From positions 62,001 to 126,000 of the forward strand of contig NZ_NMTR01000019.1 of assembly GCF_002549775.1 (NCBI RefSeq): a stretch of 64,000 nucleotides of DNA. Direction: 5' to 3'. Source of the stretch: Faecalibacterium langellae (GTDB lineage Bacteria > Bacillota > Clostridia > Oscillospirales > Ruminococcaceae). Position numbers and translations under genes: made by a program. Positions 16,031 through 24,730 of this stretch are shown here, one piece after another; within the stretch, counting starts at the first letter, position 1; the number at the start of each line of letters is the position of its first letter. Below the pieces are notes generated by a model. The model worked only from the letters and a program-made list of their open reading frames with translations, ran no database searches and was not told the DNA's origin.

Positions 16031-17113
16031 ATGAAAAAGAAAATGTTGCTGCACGATGCGCTGGTCATGGCCGGAGCGCTGTGCGGGGCCTATGCCATGG
16101 TGCTGCTGACCCAGGTGGTCATGGGCCGCATCGACGGCGTTGCCATGCTCATCTTTATGCTGGCAGTATTTATCACGTCGATGTATACAGAGGGTTACTT
16201 CTGGGGCGCGGCGGCGTCGGTCATCAGCGTGCTGGCGGTGAACTTCGCCTTCCTCTCGCCGTATTTTGCCTTCAACTTTACCCTGTCGGAAAACCTGTTC
16301 TCCGGCTTGGTGATGCTGGTGGTGTCCATCATGACCAGCACCCTCACCACCCGCATCAAGCGGCAGGAGCAGCTGCGCATGGAGAGCGAGAAGGAAAAAA
16401 TGCGCGCGAACCTGCTGCGCGCGGTCTCCCACGACCTGCGCACGCCGCTGACTTCCATTTACGGCGCGTGCTCCACCGTCATTGAAAACTATGACTCGCT
16501 GGATAAAACCAAAACGATAAAACTCCTCGGCGAGGCCTGCTCGGACGCCCAGTGGCTGAACCGCATGGTGGAGAACCTGCTTTCCGTCACCCGCATCGAC
16601 AGCGAGAAGGTCACCGTGCAGAAGACCCCCACCGTGTTGGACGAACTGGTGGATGCCGTGGTGGTCAAGTTCAAAAAGCGCTATCCCGCCGTGCCGGTGC
16701 AGCTGGACCTGCCGGATGCCTTCATCGTGATCCCCATGGACTCCATGCTGATCCAGCAGGTGCTGATGAACCTGCTGGAGAACGCCGCCCTCCACGCCAA
16801 GGGCATGACGAAGCTGGTTTTGAAGGTGTTCACGGTGGACGACCGCGCGGTGTTCGAGGTGACGGACGACGGCTGCGGCATCCCGAAGGAACGGCTGAAG
16901 AACCTGTTCTCCGGCACCGGCGGCACCGACCCGGACGCCCCGGCGGACAGCCGCAAGCACGGCATGGGCATCGGCCTGTCGGTGTGCGCGGCCATCATCA
17001 AGGCCCACGGCGGCGAGATCCGGGCCGAGAGCCGCCCCGGCGAGGGCACCACCATCCGCTTCTGGCTGAAGACCGAAGAAATTGAACTGGAGGATGCAGA
17101 AGATGAGCAATAA
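16031..17113 (+). CDS. Sensor histidine kinase, KdpD C-terminal type
   Basis: The 360-residue kinase has four closely packed membrane segments (about residues 8-105, DUF4118-like), a HisKA domain with phospho-accepting H134 in RAVSHDLRTPL, and a HATPase domain with NLLENAALHA (N box), DDGCGIP (G1) and GMGIGLSV (G2). It matches the C-terminal half of KdpD but lacks the N-terminal KdpD/UspA input domain of about 400 residues. It therefore probably senses through the membrane or the short periplasmic loops. It overlaps the response-regulator gene by 11 nt. No kdpFABC genes are present. Confidence 0.9.
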   Translation: MKKKMLLHDALVMAGALCGAYAMVLLTQVVMGRIDGVAMLIFMLAVFITSMYTEGYFWGAAASVISVLAVNFAFLSPYFAFNFTLSENLFSGLVMLVVSIMTSTLTTRIKRQEQLRMESEKEKMRANLLRAVSHDLRTPLTSIYGACSTVIENYDSLDKTKTIKLLGEACSDAQWLNRMVENLLSVTRIDSEKVTVQKTPTVLDELVDAVVVKFKKRYPAVPVQLDLPDAFIVIPMDSMLIQQVLMNLLENAALHAKGMTKLVLKVFTVDDRAVFEVTDDGCGIPKERLKNLFSGTGGTDPDAPADSRKHGMGIGLSVCAAIIKAHGGEIRAESRPGEGTTIRFWLKTEEIELEDAEDEQ

Positions 17114-17840
17114 CAAGTTCAAGGTCCTCATCGTGGAGGACGAAGCGAATATCTGCAGCTTTATCGAAACGCTGCTGACCACCAATGATTATCAGGCGCT
17201 GGTGGCCCACACCTGCACCATGGGCCTGACTTTGTTCGCCTCCCACAATCCGGACCTGGTCATTCTGGACCTGGGCCTGCCGGACCGGGACGGCCTGGAG
17301 CTGATCCGCACCGTGCGGCAGAAGTACATGACCCCCATCATCGTGCTGTCGGCCCGCACCGACGAGATGGACAAGATCGAAGCGCTGGATCTGGGGGCCA
17401 ACGATTACATCACAAAGCCCTTCGGCACCGGCGAGCTGCTGGCCCGGGTGCGCGCGGCGCTGCGGCTGAACCGCTACGGTGCCCCGCTGGGCGGTGCGGC
17501 CCCCAACGGCGAGTTCTGCGCCCAGGGCCTGCGCATCAACTACGACCGCCGCAAGGTGTTCGTGGAAGGCGAGGAGGTCAAGCTGACCCAGACCGAGTAC
17601 AACATCGTGGCCTTCCTTTCCCAGCACGCAGGCCGGGTGATGACCTATGCGGCCATCGTCAAGGCCATCTGGGGCGACACCGACATCGGCAGCACCAAGA
17701 AGCTGCAGGTGAACATGGCCAACATCCGCAAAAAGCTGGGCAGCCGCCCGGGCAGCAATTCCTACATCCTCAACGAACTGGGCGTTGGCTACCGGATGCT
17801 CGACGAGGACTCCGGCCCCCGCAGCGAGGGCCTGGAATGA
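17103..17840 (+). CDS. Response regulator, KdpE/OmpR family
   Basis: A 245-residue regulator. The receiver domain has acidic pocket VEDE (11-14), phospho-acceptor D56 in VILDLGLPD and K105 in ITKPF. A winged helix with the KLTQTEYNIV and KKLQVNMANIRKKL elements completes the OmpR-type DNA-binding domain. GGAGG 9 nt before the ATG at 17103 fixes the start. It is coupled to the kinase upstream (11-nt overlap) and to the transporter downstream (ATGA overlap), so it probably controls that transporter. Confidence 0.93.
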   Translation: MSNNKFKVLIVEDEANICSFIETLLTTNDYQALVAHTCTMGLTLFASHNPDLVILDLGLPDRDGLELIRTVRQKYMTPIIVLSARTDEMDKIEALDLGANDYITKPFGTGELLARVRAALRLNRYGAPLGGAAPNGEFCAQGLRINYDRRKVFVEGEEVKLTQTEYNIVAFLSQHAGRVMTYAAIVKAIWGDTDIGSTKKLQVNMANIRKKLGSRPGSNSYILNELGVGYRMLDEDSGPRSEGLE

Positions 17841-19159
17841 TCCCGGCCCTTGCGCTGTTCGCGCTGACCTATGTGCTGATGCTGCGCCTGCCGCAGGAGC
17901 GGCCCTGGGTGGCGCTGTGCAGCGCGGCGGTGTTCATTGCGCTGGGCGAAGTGGGAATTTATGATTTCTCGCTGGGCGCAGCGCTGCGGGCCGTGGATTA
18001 CAACGTCCTGCTGATGATGGCGGGCACCATGGGCACGGTGTCGCTGTTCATTGAGAGCAAGATGCCCGCCCGCCTGGCCGAGATGCTCATCGTTCGGGTG
18101 CCGGACGTGCGCTGGGCGGTGTGCGCGCTGGCGCTGTTCGCGGGGTTCGTCAGCGCCTTTGTGGACAATGTGGCCACGGTGCTCATGGTGGCCCCGGTGG
18201 GCCTTGCCATTGCTCGCAAGCTGAAAATTTCGCCGGTGCCGGTGCTCATCGCCATTGCGGTGTCCTCCAACCTGCAGGGCGCGGCCACCCTGGTGGGCGA
18301 TACCACCAGCATCCTGCTGGGCAGCTTTGCGGACATGAACTTCTTCGATTTCTTCTGGATGCGGGGTCGCCCGGGCATCTTCTGGGGCGTGGAGCTGGGC
18401 GCGCTGGCGTCGATGGCGGTGCTGCTGTGGCTGTTCCGGCGCGAAACGCAGCCCGTGACCGCCAAAGTGGAGACCGAGGTGGAGGACGACGTGCCCGCCG
18501 CCCTCATGCTGCTGACGGTGGGCCTGCTCATCGCGGCATCCTTCCTGCCCCAGCCGGGCGGCGATGTGCTGCGCGCGTTGTATGAACTTCGCAGCGGGCT
18601 TGTGTGCATGGGGCTGTGCCTGTTCGGCGTTGTGCGCGCCTGCCTGCGGGCCCGCAGTGCAAAGCCGCTGGGCCGCGTGGTGCGGGAGCTGGACCGGGAC
18701 ACCCTGCTGCTGCTGTTCGGGCTGTTCATCGTCATTGCGGGCGTCCGCGCGGCGGGCGTCATCGACGCGGCGGCAGCGCTGTTCCACGCCATCGCCGGAG
18801 AGGACCCCTTCCGGCTGTACCTGCTGCTGGTGGCGGTGTCGGTGGTGCTGTCTGCCTTCATTGACAACATCCCCTATGTGGCCGCCATGCTGCCGGTGGT
18901 GCAGGGCATTGCCGGGCTCATGAACAACGGTGCGGGCATGGAGCCCTATGTGTTCTACTTCGGCCTGCTCACCGGCGCGACCCTGGGCGGCAACCTGACG
19001 CCCATCGGCGCTTCGGCCAACATCGCCGCCATTGGCATCCTGCGCAAGAACGGCGAGGCCGTGGCCACGAAGGACTTTCTGCGCATCGGTGTGCCCTTCA
19101 CGCTGGCAGCCGTGCTGGCCGGGGCGGCGTATCTGTGGCTGGTGTGGGGCCGGGCGTGA
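17837..19159 (+). CDS. ArsB/NhaD-type (SLC13-like) ion transporter
   Basis: This 440-residue membrane protein has about 10-12 hydrophobic helices and two inverted halves. Each half has the ion-transporter signature: FVSAFVDNVATVLMVAP in the first and LSAFIDNIPYVAAMLP in the second, plus GATLGGNLTPIGASANIAAIG. That set is typical of the ArsB/NhaD and citrate/anion carrier superfamily. The substrate could be Na+, an oxyanion or a dicarboxylate. The ATG overlaps the kdpE-like stop (ATGA). Coupling to a KdpDE-like pair suggests control by ionic or osmotic stress; this is inference. Confidence 0.85.
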   Translation: MIPALALFALTYVLMLRLPQERPWVALCSAAVFIALGEVGIYDFSLGAALRAVDYNVLLMMAGTMGTVSLFIESKMPARLAEMLIVRVPDVRWAVCALALFAGFVSAFVDNVATVLMVAPVGLAIARKLKISPVPVLIAIAVSSNLQGAATLVGDTTSILLGSFADMNFFDFFWMRGRPGIFWGVELGALASMAVLLWLFRRETQPVTAKVETEVEDDVPAALMLLTVGLLIAASFLPQPGGDVLRALYELRSGLVCMGLCLFGVVRACLRARSAKPLGRVVRELDRDTLLLLFGLFIVIAGVRAAGVIDAAAALFHAIAGEDPFRLYLLLVAVSVVLSAFIDNIPYVAAMLPVVQGIAGLMNNGAGMEPYVFYFGLLTGATLGGNLTPIGASANIAAIGILRKNGEAVATKDFLRIGVPFTLAAVLAGAAYLWLVWGRA

Positions 19160-19199
19160 CCGGCGGGTACCCATGGGGACACGAAAACAAGAAACTTCT

Positions 19200-19244
19200 G
19201 CCCGCCGCAGGGCCCGGGAAACCGGCTTCGCGGCGGGCTTTTTC
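19200..19244 (+). terminator. Terminator of the two-component/transporter operon
   Basis: GCCCGCCGC / GCGGCGGGC (19200-19208, 19230-19238) followed by TTTTT. Confidence 0.8.
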
Positions 19245-19294
19245 ACGAAAGTATGACGTTTTGCGAAAAGGCAAAAGTTTTTTGCAAAAAATGC

Positions 19295-19322
19295 TTGACA
19301 ATTCCCGCATATCTGGTATAAT
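19295..19322 (+). promoter_or_regulatory. Promoter of tRNA-Leu
   Basis: TTGACA (19295-19300), 16 nt, TATAAT (19317-19322). Confidence 0.85.
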
Positions 19323-19366
19323 TACTATCGTTCCGAGCGACACGGCTCACGAACAAAACAGAATAT

Positions 19367-19453
19367 GCGGATATGGCGGAATTGGCAGACGCGTTAGATT
19401 CAGGTTCTAATCGGGGCAACTCGGTGGAGGTTCAAGTCCTCTTATCCGCACCA
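19367..19453 (+). tRNA. tRNA-Leu (CAG)
   Basis: An 87-nt class II tRNA with acceptor GCGGATA/TATCCGC, anticodon CAG at 19401-19403 in loop TTCAGGT, a variable arm (CGGGGCAACTCG) and encoded CCA. The long variable arm and A73 agree with leucine identity. Confidence 0.96.
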
Positions 19454-19460
19454 AACAATG

Positions 19461-19507
19461 AAAATCCGAACCTTTTTCTCGATAGGAGAAGGGTTCGGAT
19501 TTTTTAT
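19461..19507 (+). terminator. Terminator of tRNA-Leu
   Basis: AAAATCCGAACC pairs with GGTTCGGATTTT around an inner CTC/GAG stem, followed by a T-rich tail. Confidence 0.85.
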
Positions 19508-19514
19508 TTTGGGT

Positions 19515-19760
19515 AGCTTGAGCGAGCGACAACCACCAGCTCCGCTGGTGGAGTAGAAAATGCTTTAGCTATAAGATTCGAGCGAAGCGAGATGACAAAG
19601 AAATTGTCATCCTAGAAGATGCATTTTGCAACATAGCTCGTTAGAGCGGTAGGGCAGGTAATGCAGATGAAAGAAGCTTGCTCGTGGCCCCTTGCAGGGG
19701 CTTTGCTAGTAAAGTGCCCTTCTAGGGCTTACTCAAGCCACCGGCTCAGCCGGTGGTTTT
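19515..19760. mobile_element. Hairpin-rich remnant, possibly non-autonomous IS200/IS605-like
   Basis: The 245-bp stretch is bounded by CCACCAGC-tcc-GCTGGTGG (19533-19551) and CCACCGGC-tca-GCCGGTGG (19739-19757). Between them lie ATGACAA/TTGTCAT (about 19591-19609), GGCCCCT/AGGGGC and GCCCT/AGGGC hairpins. IS200/IS605 elements carry subterminal hairpins of this kind, and transposase-less derivatives are known. No transposase frame is present. The call rests on structure, not on a match to a named element. Confidence 0.5.
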
Positions 19761-19796
19761 GACTGTCTGTATCGCTCTCCCCGAAAACAGCAAAAG

Positions 19797-19836
19797 ATCC
19801 CATGCCGCATCGCAATGTGTCCGGCATGGGATTTTT
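19797..19836 (+). terminator. Intrinsic terminator with no clear upstream gene
   Basis: ATCCCATGCCG / CGGCATGGGAT (19797-19807, 19822-19832) followed by TTTT. It lies about 40 bp past the hairpin-rich remnant and may end read-through or an untranslated RNA from it. Confidence 0.7.
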
Positions 19837-19939
19837 GCACAGAGGTGGAATTTGGTGCCTGAGTATGTTATACTTAACCCGAAGTTCCAACCAATGGTTC
19901 TGCCACTCCAGGTGGTGGGTCATCCCCGGCACCGAGGAC

Positions 19940-20056
19940 ATGACCGAAGCTTACCACGACTATGCCTTCCACTGGAAGTGGCTCTTCATCGGGCTTGTTT
20001 CCAGCCTGCTTTTGTCGGCTGTCTGCGGCGGCATCACGGTGCTTCTGGGCAGGTAA
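19940..20056 (+). CDS. Possible 38-residue single-pass membrane peptide
   Basis: The frame from ATG 19940 starts MTEAYHDYAFHWKW and continues into one hydrophobic helix of about 20 residues ending GGITVLLGR. A TATACT -10-like element lies at 19869-19874. The ribosome site is poor, and an in-frame start further upstream (19865 or 19802) is possible. A terminator at 20081 follows. It could be a real small protein or chance. Confidence 0.35.
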   Translation: MTEAYHDYAFHWKWLFIGLVSSLLLSAVCGGITVLLGR

Positions 20057-20080
20057 GTTCCCGCGTTCATTTTCCATCAC

Positions 20081-20129
20081 AAACAAAACCCGGCAGAGCC
20101 CTTTTCGAAAGGCCCTGCCGGGTTTGTTT
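20081..20129. terminator. Bidirectional terminator at the pyrB 3' end
   Basis: AAACAAAACCCGGCAG pairs with CTGCCGGGTTTGTTT, with CCTTTTCGAAAGG inside as an inner stem. T or A runs lie on both sides. Confidence 0.85.
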
Positions 20130-20140
20130 CTTTGCTTTGT

Positions 20141-21094
20141 TCAGTGGTCCAGCACCTTTTTGCCGGTCACGGGGTCCGGGATGCCCAGCACAGCCAGGAT
20201 GATGGCCATGCGGATATACACGCCGTTGTGCACCTGATCAAAATAGGCTGCACGGGGGTCGTCGTCCACGTCCTTTTTGATCTCGTCGATGCGGGGCAGC
20301 GGGTGCAGCACCGGCATGTCGGCCGGGGCCTTCTGCAGCAGCGCTTCGTCCAGCTGGTAGCAGCCTTTCAGCCGCAGATATTCTTCTTCGTTGAAAAAGC
20401 GTTCCTGCTGGATGCGGGTCATGTACAACACGTCGAGGTGCGGCAGCTCGGCTTCCAGGTCGGCCGTCTCCTTGTACACCTGATGGGTCGGGGCCAGCGA
20501 TTCCGCCTTTACATACTGCGGCAGGCGCAGGTCTTCCGGCGAGATGAACACGAACCGGTTGCCCTCAAACTGGCTCAGCGCTGCGGTCAGGGAGTGGACC
20601 GTGCGGCCAAACTTGAGGTCGCCGCAAAAGCCGATGGTCAGATGATCCAGCCGCCCTTTGCGCTGACGGATGGTCATCAGGTCGATCATGGTCTGGCTGG
20701 GGTGGGCGTGGCCGCCGTCGCCTGCATTGATGACGGGCACCCGGGCAGACAGCGACGCCCGCAGCGGCGCGCCCTCTTTGGGGTGGCGCATGGCGATGAC
20801 GTCGGCGTAGTTGCTCACCACACGGGCGGTGTCCTCCACGGTCTCGCCCTTGCTGGCCGAGGACAGCTGGGCCCCTGCAAAGCCCAGTGTCTTGCCGCCC
20901 AGCCGCAGCATGGCGGACTCGAACGAAAGGCGGGTGCGGGTGGAGGGCTCGTAGAACAGCGTTGCCAGAATGCGTCCGTCGCACAGGTGGGCGTAGGGGG
21001 CGGGGTCTGCTTCCATGCGGTCAGCAAGGTTCAGCAGGCGCAGCTGCTCGTCCAGAGAAAAGCTGTTCGGCTCAATGAAATGTCTCACAGCCAT
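20141..21094 (-). CDS. pyrB: Aspartate carbamoyltransferase catalytic subunit
   Basis: This 317-residue enzyme condenses aspartate with carbamoyl phosphate in the first committed step of pyrimidine synthesis. FYEPSTRTR (47-55) is the carbamoyl-phosphate loop, and HPLPRIDEI near residue 270 is the aspartate-side signature. No pyrI regulatory gene is adjacent. It is the last gene of argG-purA-pyrB and overlaps purA by 10 nt, so it is translationally coupled. None of the other pyr genes are here, which makes this a split pathway. Confidence 0.95.
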   Translation of the reverse strand: MAVRHFIEPNSFSLDEQLRLLNLADRMEADPAPYAHLCDGRILATLFYEPSTRTRLSFESAMLRLGGKTLGFAGAQLSSASKGETVEDTARVVSNYADVIAMRHPKEGAPLRASLSARVPVINAGDGGHAHPSQTMIDLMTIRQRKGRLDHLTIGFCGDLKFGRTVHSLTAALSQFEGNRFVFISPEDLRLPQYVKAESLAPTHQVYKETADLEAELPHLDVLYMTRIQQERFFNEEEYLRLKGCYQLDEALLQKAPADMPVLHPLPRIDEIKKDVDDDPRAAYFDQVHNGVYIRMAIILAVLGIPDPVTGKKVLDH

Positions 21095-22386
21095 TCTCCC
21101 TTCAGCACAAACTTCTCGCGCTCGGCCCCGGTGGAGACGAACTGAATTTCGTGGCCCAGCTGCTTTTCCAGGAACGCCACATAGGCCTTTGCCTCTTTGG
21201 GCAGCGCGTCCCAGCTGGCGCAGCCGGAGATATCCTTGTTCCAGCCGGGCAGCATGGTGACCACCGGCTGCACACGTTCCAGATCGGACAGCGGGTCGAA
21301 GCGGGGGACTTCCTTGCCGTCCAGCTTGTAGCCGGTGATGACCGGGATCTCCTTCATGCTGCTCAGCACGTCCAGCTTGGTCAGGGCAATCTTATCTGCA
21401 CCCTGGCAGGCCAGACCGTAGCGGCTGGCCACGCAGTCAAAGGGGCCCACCCGGCGGGGACGGCCGGTGGCGGCACCGTATTCACCGCCCGCCCGGCGCA
21501 GCTGCTCGTTCCACGCTTCGCCCATGGCATTCTCGGCGGCAAAGGGGCCTGCACCCACACAGGTGGAGTAAGCTTTCAGCACGCCCACCACATGGTCGAG
21601 CCTGCAGTTCGGGATGCCTGCACCCAGCGGCGCATAGGCTGCCAGCGTGTTGGAGCTGGACGTGAAGGGGAAGATGCCGTAGTCGATGTCGCGCATGGCA
21701 CCCAGCTGGGCTTCCAGCACGATGCGCTTGCCGGCATCGTGGGCCTGCTGCAAAAACGCGCCTGCATCGCAGATGTACGGTGCAAACTGCCCGGCCTGCA
21801 TCCGGCACCACTCCAACAGGGCGTCATAGCTCATGGGCTCCTGGCGGTAGCAGCCCGCCAGCTCCATGTTCTTGGAGTCCAGGATCATGTGCAGACGGTC
21901 CTGCACCCGCTTTTCATCCAGATGCAGCAGATCGCCCAGACGCAGGGTCTTCTTGCGGTATTTGTCGCTGTAGGCATAGGCGATGCCGCGGCGGGTGGAG
22001 CCGAAGGCGGTGCCCTTTTTGGCAAGGCGGTCTTCTTCCAGCTCGTCCTGCACCTTGTGCCACGGCATGGAGATGGTGGCCTTATCCGAGAGCTTGAGGT
22101 TCTCGGGGCCCACCTTCACGCCGCGCTGCTCGATGGCGTCCATCTCGCCCGCCAGATGGTCCAGGTCGATGACCATGCCCGCGCCCAGCACACAGACAAC
22201 GTCCGGGTGCAGGATGCCGGAGGGCAGCAGGTTCAGGATGAACTTGCCCTGCGCGGTGACGACGGTGTGCCCGGCGTTGTTGCCACCCTGATAGCGGGCC
22301 ACCACATCGGCGTTTTCCGCCAGCAGGTCGATGACGCGGCCCTTGCCTTCATCGCCCCAATTGATACCAGTAACTGCGGTAAGCAT
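21085..22386 (-). CDS. purA: Adenylosuccinate synthetase
   Basis: This 433-residue GTP-dependent enzyme joins IMP and aspartate to adenylosuccinate on the way to AMP. The N-terminal P-loop variant GDEGKG (11-16) and QGGNNAGHTVV are diagnostic. STRRGIAYAYSDKY in the middle and GPFDCVASRYG further on fit the family. It begins 6 nt after argG ends and overlaps pyrB by 10 nt. purB is not in the window. A second substrate-level link with its neighbours is the use of aspartate. Confidence 0.95.
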   Translation of the reverse strand: MLTAVTGINWGDEGKGRVIDLLAENADVVARYQGGNNAGHTVVTAQGKFILNLLPSGILHPDVVCVLGAGMVIDLDHLAGEMDAIEQRGVKVGPENLKLSDKATISMPWHKVQDELEEDRLAKKGTAFGSTRRGIAYAYSDKYRKKTLRLGDLLHLDEKRVQDRLHMILDSKNMELAGCYRQEPMSYDALLEWCRMQAGQFAPYICDAGAFLQQAHDAGKRIVLEAQLGAMRDIDYGIFPFTSSSNTLAAYAPLGAGIPNCRLDHVVGVLKAYSTCVGAGPFAAENAMGEAWNEQLRRAGGEYGAATGRPRRVGPFDCVASRYGLACQGADKIALTKLDVLSSMKEIPVITGYKLDGKEVPRFDPLSDLERVQPVVTMLPGWNKDISGCASWDALPKEAKAYVAFLEKQLGHEIQFVSTGAEREKFVLKGEWL

Positions 22387-22392
22387 AACTTC

Positions 22393-23616
22393 TTATAACC
22401 CTTCTTTTTCGCTGTTTATGATGGCCTGCACCTTGGTGGGCAGACCGTAGATGCTGATGAAGCCGGTGGCATCGCTCTGCTTGTAGTCGCCGCCTGCGGC
22501 AAAGGTGGCGATGTCCTCGCGGTACAGGGAGTAGGGCGACCAGACGCCTGCATTGATCAGGTTGCCCTTGTACAGCTCCAGACGCACCTTGCCGGTGACG
22601 TGCTCCTGCGTGGAGGTGACGAAGGCGCTCAGGGCCTTACGCAGCGGGCTGAACCACTGGCCGTCATAGACCAGCTCGCCAAAGGTGATGGCAAGTTCAC
22701 GCTTCTTGTGGGCAGTGAGCTTGTCCAGCGTCAGGGTCTCCAGCACTTCATGGGCCTTGTAGAGGATGGTGCCGCCCGGCGTCTCGTACACGCCGCGGCT
22801 TTTCATGCCCACAAGGCGGTTCTCCACCACATCGTACAGGCCGATGCCGTTGCGTCCGCCGATCTCGTTCAGGCCCGCAATGATGGCGGCGGGCTTCATC
22901 TTCTCGCCGTTCAGGGCAACGGGTACGCCCTGCTCGAATTCCAGCTCCACGAACTCGGACTTGTCTGGCGCGGTCTTGGGGCTGACGCCCAGTTCGAGGA
23001 AGCCCGGCTTGTCGTACTGGGGCTCGTTGCCCGGGTCTTCGAGGTCCAGGCCCTCGTGGCTCAGGTGCCACAGGTTCTTGTCCTTGGAGTAGTTGGTCTC
23101 GCGGCTGATCTTCAGCGGGATGTGGTGGGCCTCGGCGTAGTCGATCTCCTCATCGCGGCTCTGGATATCCCACTCGCGCCACGGGGTGATGATCTTCAGG
23201 TCCGGGGCAAAGTGCATGATGGCCAGCTCGAAACGCACCTGGTCGTTGCCCTTGCCGGTGCTGCCGTGGCAGACGGCGTCGGCACCCTCGGCGCGGGCGA
23301 TCTCCACCACGCGCTTTGCCAGGATGGGCCGCGCGAAGCTGGTGCCCAGCAGGTAGCCCTCATAGTCGGCACCGGCCTGCATGGTGGGGATGACGTAATC
23401 CTCCACGAATTCATCGGTCAGATCTTCCACATACAGCTTGGAAGCGCCGCTTGCCTTGGCGCGCTCCTCCAGACCTTCCAGCTCACCCTTCTGGCCCACA
23501 TTGCCGCAGACTGCAATGACCTCGCAGTTGTTGTAATGCTCTTTCAGCCACGGGATGATGATGGACGTATCCAGACCACCGGAATAAGCCAGCACGACTT
23601 TTTTGATCTCAGACAT
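22393..23616 (-). CDS. argG: Argininosuccinate synthase
   Basis: This 407-residue ATP pyrophosphatase joins citrulline and aspartate in arginine synthesis. AYSGGLDTS (10-18) is the PP-loop, and [13 protein letters not shown] is the second signature. It is first in argG-purA-pyrB and follows a promoter at 23692-23720. argH is not adjacent, unlike in many Firmicutes. No ARG box was found in front of it, whereas argF at 4.4 kb has one, so the two arginine genes may be under different control. Confidence 0.96.
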   Translation of the reverse strand: MSEIKKVVLAYSGGLDTSIIIPWLKEHYNNCEVIAVCGNVGQKGELEGLEERAKASGASKLYVEDLTDEFVEDYVIPTMQAGADYEGYLLGTSFARPILAKRVVEIARAEGADAVCHGSTGKGNDQVRFELAIMHFAPDLKIITPWREWDIQSRDEEIDYAEAHHIPLKISRETNYSKDKNLWHLSHEGLDLEDPGNEPQYDKPGFLELGVSPKTAPDKSEFVELEFEQGVPVALNGEKMKPAAIIAGLNEIGGRNGIGLYDVVENRLVGMKSRGVYETPGGTILYKAHEVLETLTLDKLTAHKKRELAITFGELVYDGQWFSPLRKALSAFVTSTQEHVTGKVRLELYKGNLINAGVWSPYSLYREDIATFAAGGDYKQSDATGFISIYGLPTKVQAIINSEKEGL

Positions 23617-23668
23617 GATAACGTCCTCCGTTCAAACCACTTGATATACTCTTTTTGAATTTCCCTCT

Positions 23669-23720
23669 TGCAATTCTCGATTGCAGTTGCTATTATACGA
23701 GCAGCAAGAGAATGTGTAAA
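23669..23720 (-). promoter_or_regulatory. argG operon promoter with downstream palindrome
   Basis: On the minus strand TTTACA (23715-23720), 17 nt, TATAAT (23692-23697). A 17-bp palindrome TGCAAT-tctcg-ATTGCA (23669-23685) sits just after the -10, around the transcription start. It lies in the 159-bp gap shared with the divergent LysR gene, where a LysR protein would bind. Promoter seen; regulator identity inferred. Confidence 0.7.
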
Positions 23721-23775
23721 AAGTATCCTGCACATGGTCACAATATGATTTTGATATGAAAGAGGGCCTGCTGCC

Positions 23776-24678
23776 ATGTATGTGGACTGGGAATACTACA
23801 AAATCTTCTATTATGTTGCGAAGTATCAGAATTTTACCAAAGCCGCCCGGGTGCTGGGCAACAACCAGCCCAACATCACCCACGCCATGAACCGGCTGGA
23901 AAGCCAGCTGAACTGCGTGCTGTTCATCCGCTCCAACCGGGGCGTGACCCTGACGCCCGAGGGTGCGATGCTCTATTCCCGCATCGCATCGGCGGCGGTA
24001 CAGATCCAGGATGCGGAGGAAGAACTGAGCGCCAGCGCCACGCTGGAACACGGTGCCATCAGCATCAGTGCCACCGAGACCGCGCTGAACATCTATCTTT
24101 CGGAAAAACTGCGGGCCTTCCACACCGAGTACCCCGGCATCCGGCTGCGCATCTCCAACCACTCCACCCCGCAGGCGGTGCAGGCCGTGAAGAACGGCGA
24201 GGTGGATTTTGCCATCGTGACCACCCCCGCCGAGGTGGATGTCGGCCTGAAAATGGTGGAGCTGATGCCCTTTTATGAGGTGCTGGTGGGCGGCCGGAAC
24301 TTCACGGCGCTGGCCAGCCAGAGCCTGACCCTGAAGGAGCTGGGCAGCTACCCCCTCATCAGCCTGAGCGAGGAGAGCATGACCCGCAGCTTTTACCGGC
24401 AGTTCTTCCTGGACCACGGCGCGGTGCTCAAGCCCGACACCGAGGCCGCCACCACCGACCAGATGCTCACGCTGGTGAAAAGCGAGCTGGGCCTTGCCTT
24501 TCTGCCCCAGCCCATGGCCGGAGAACCGCTGGCCCGGGGCGAGATCGTGCAGCTGCATTTGCAGGAGATCATCCCGCAGCGCTCGGTCTGCCTTGTCTAC
24601 GACCATCATCGCCCGCTGAACACGGCGGCGCGCAAGTTCCAGCAGATGCTGACCAAAACGCTGCCAAAGCACGCGTGA
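23776..24678 (+). CDS. LysR-family transcriptional regulator
   Basis: A 300-residue regulator with an N-terminal winged helix-turn-helix (QNFTKAARVLGNNQPNITHAMNRLE in two helices, about 18-45) and a periplasmic-binding-like effector domain (about 90-295). It is divergent from argG-purA-pyrB across 159 bp, the usual LysR arrangement, so it is the prime candidate regulator of that operon and of itself. The effector is unknown; aspartate, an arginine intermediate or a nucleotide are possibilities. Confidence 0.9.
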   Translation: MYVDWEYYKIFYYVAKYQNFTKAARVLGNNQPNITHAMNRLESQLNCVLFIRSNRGVTLTPEGAMLYSRIASAAVQIQDAEEELSASATLEHGAISISATETALNIYLSEKLRAFHTEYPGIRLRISNHSTPQAVQAVKNGEVDFAIVTTPAEVDVGLKMVELMPFYEVLVGGRNFTALASQSLTLKELGSYPLISLSEESMTRSFYRQFFLDHGAVLKPDTEAATTDQMLTLVKSELGLAFLPQPMAGEPLARGEIVQLHLQEIIPQRSVCLVYDHHRPLNTAARKFQQMLTKTLPKHA

Positions 24679-24683
24679 ATACA

Positions 24684-24718
24684 AAAGGGGCCGCTGCACA
24701 CTGCAGCGGCCCCTTTGC
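24684..24718. terminator. Bidirectional terminator between lysR and DUF1275 genes
   Basis: AAAGGGGCCGCTGCA / TGCAGCGGCCCCTTT, a perfect 15-bp stem between convergent genes. Confidence 0.85.
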
Positions 24719-24730
24719 GCACCCCGGCCC

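Noticed and set aside
23617-23720. ARG box in front of argG
   Set aside because: No TGAATA/TATTCA-type palindrome is present; the only clear symmetric site is TGCAAT-n5-ATTGCA.
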